Positions 63,420-64,000 of a stretch of 64,000 bases of DNA are shown one piece after another. Position numbers and translations under genes: made by a program. The notes under the pieces were generated by a model that was given only the letters and a program-made list of their open reading frames with translations, did not search any database and was not told where the DNA came from. The stretch comes from Ancylostoma caninum (Eukaryota > Nematoda > Chromadorea > Rhabditida > Ancylostomatidae). The stretch covers positions 1,350,001 to 1,414,000 of the forward strand of contig JBAJFG010000604.1 of NCBI GenBank assembly GCA_037903475.1, given 5' to 3'. Positions within the stretch are counted from its first letter, which is position 1. Each line of letters opens with the position of its first letter.

Positions 63420-64000
63420 GGGTAGAGGTGGAAAATACATAGTTCAATAATTGATTTTGATAACAATTACCCATTTATTTATATAACAATTGTCCATTTA
63501 TTTATCAAGAATCAAGAATGCTATGGTTATTTTTTATGTATTTGACATGTTTCTGAAGGTTTTGATGTATTGTTGTTTATTTAAACTCATTATATAATTA
63601 TTTGGCATTTACTTAGTCATGCATAAATTATATTGTATTTACCTTAATATTTTTATACATTTTTTGTTCATTTTTGTCTATTATTATTCATTCATTGGAT
63701 GTTAACGTTGTGACTCGTTGCACTTTTTTTTCAGTCGCTATTCTTTCGTTCCATTGCCATTCTTCCATAAATTGTTCTGACCTTCCAGAGGCGCATTTCT
63801 TCCTCCTTTCTGTTACAAAAATTTCTTAGAACTATTGATCCACTTAATTCTCAGCCTTGAGAAGAAAACGGCAAACCGAGAAAAAACAAAAATGAGAAGT
63901 CGAGAGCAAAGCACAATTTTAATTTTTATCTCATACGTCTCAAAACATGCTAAAACAAGGGAAAAGAAGGAAGACCATCAACTGCAACTAGGACTACAAC
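63420..64000. other. AT-rich sequence, no supported gene
   Basis: TTTATT/ATTTAT-rich sequence to about 63,720, then ordinary sequence to the end. No frame, element end or RNA gene was recognised. Confidence 0.45.

Overview
The window looks like a repeat-rich stretch of a nematode nuclear chromosome, most likely a clade V parasite of the hookworm/strongylid type. The reasons are short introns with TTTCAG-like acceptors, one long host gene interrupted by many small exons, and a dense mix of eukaryotic transposons: a BEL/Pao retrotransposon with an envelope-like region, a Penelope-like element with a GIY-YIG nuclease, Tc1/mariner, hAT-like and foldback elements. No operons, Shine-Dalgarno sites or other bacterial features were seen. 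The species call is inference; the sequence alone does not fix it.

Layout. 1-18.6 kb is mostly intergenic or intronic DNA with small palindromic elements, decayed repeats and a few unrecognised open frames. 18.63-20.35 kb holds a 5'-truncated Penelope-like retroelement. 21.70-37.60 kb is the one host gene that can be modelled well: a minus-strand receptor tyrosine kinase with a signal peptide exon at 37.6 kb, a von Willebrand A-like ectodomain, one membrane segment near 26.6 kb, a split kinase domain at 23.5-25.9 kb and an acidic/basic tail ending at 21.70 kb. Reading phase agrees across almost every junction; one juxtamembrane exon is missing. Its introns carry a mariner, a Tc1-like element, a mariner MITE and a hAT-like element.

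38-44.7 kb is repeat-rich: a non-autonomous TIR element, a ~1.9 kb near-palindrome, duplicated segments, and one orphan plus-strand terminal exon at 43.4-43.7 kb. 44.74-50.86 kb is framed by long inverted repeats (about 0.48 and 0.76 kb) and holds a broken Tc1/mariner transposase on the plus strand plus an intact-looking, intron-containing gene of chromatin-protein character on the minus strand. The transposase is split by an inverted duplication with a tRNA-like (SINE) core.

52,109-61,531 is a complete minus-strand BEL/Pao element: 162-bp LTRs that look identical, a 5-bp target duplication (GGCTC), a tRNA-Gly-type primer site, a single intact 2,623-codon gag-pol-env-like frame, and a further small zinc-knuckle frame after it. 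It is inserted inside an older reverse-transcriptase gene whose two halves lie at either side. The end of the window has a 59-bp minisatellite, a second copy of the 44.3 kb repeat, and AT-rich sequence.

The most unusual points are the extra nucleocapsid-like frame downstream of the BEL envelope region, the kinase without activation-loop tyrosines, the phase-compatible receptor exon lying within hAT-like ends, and the cargo-like gene between long inverted repeats.
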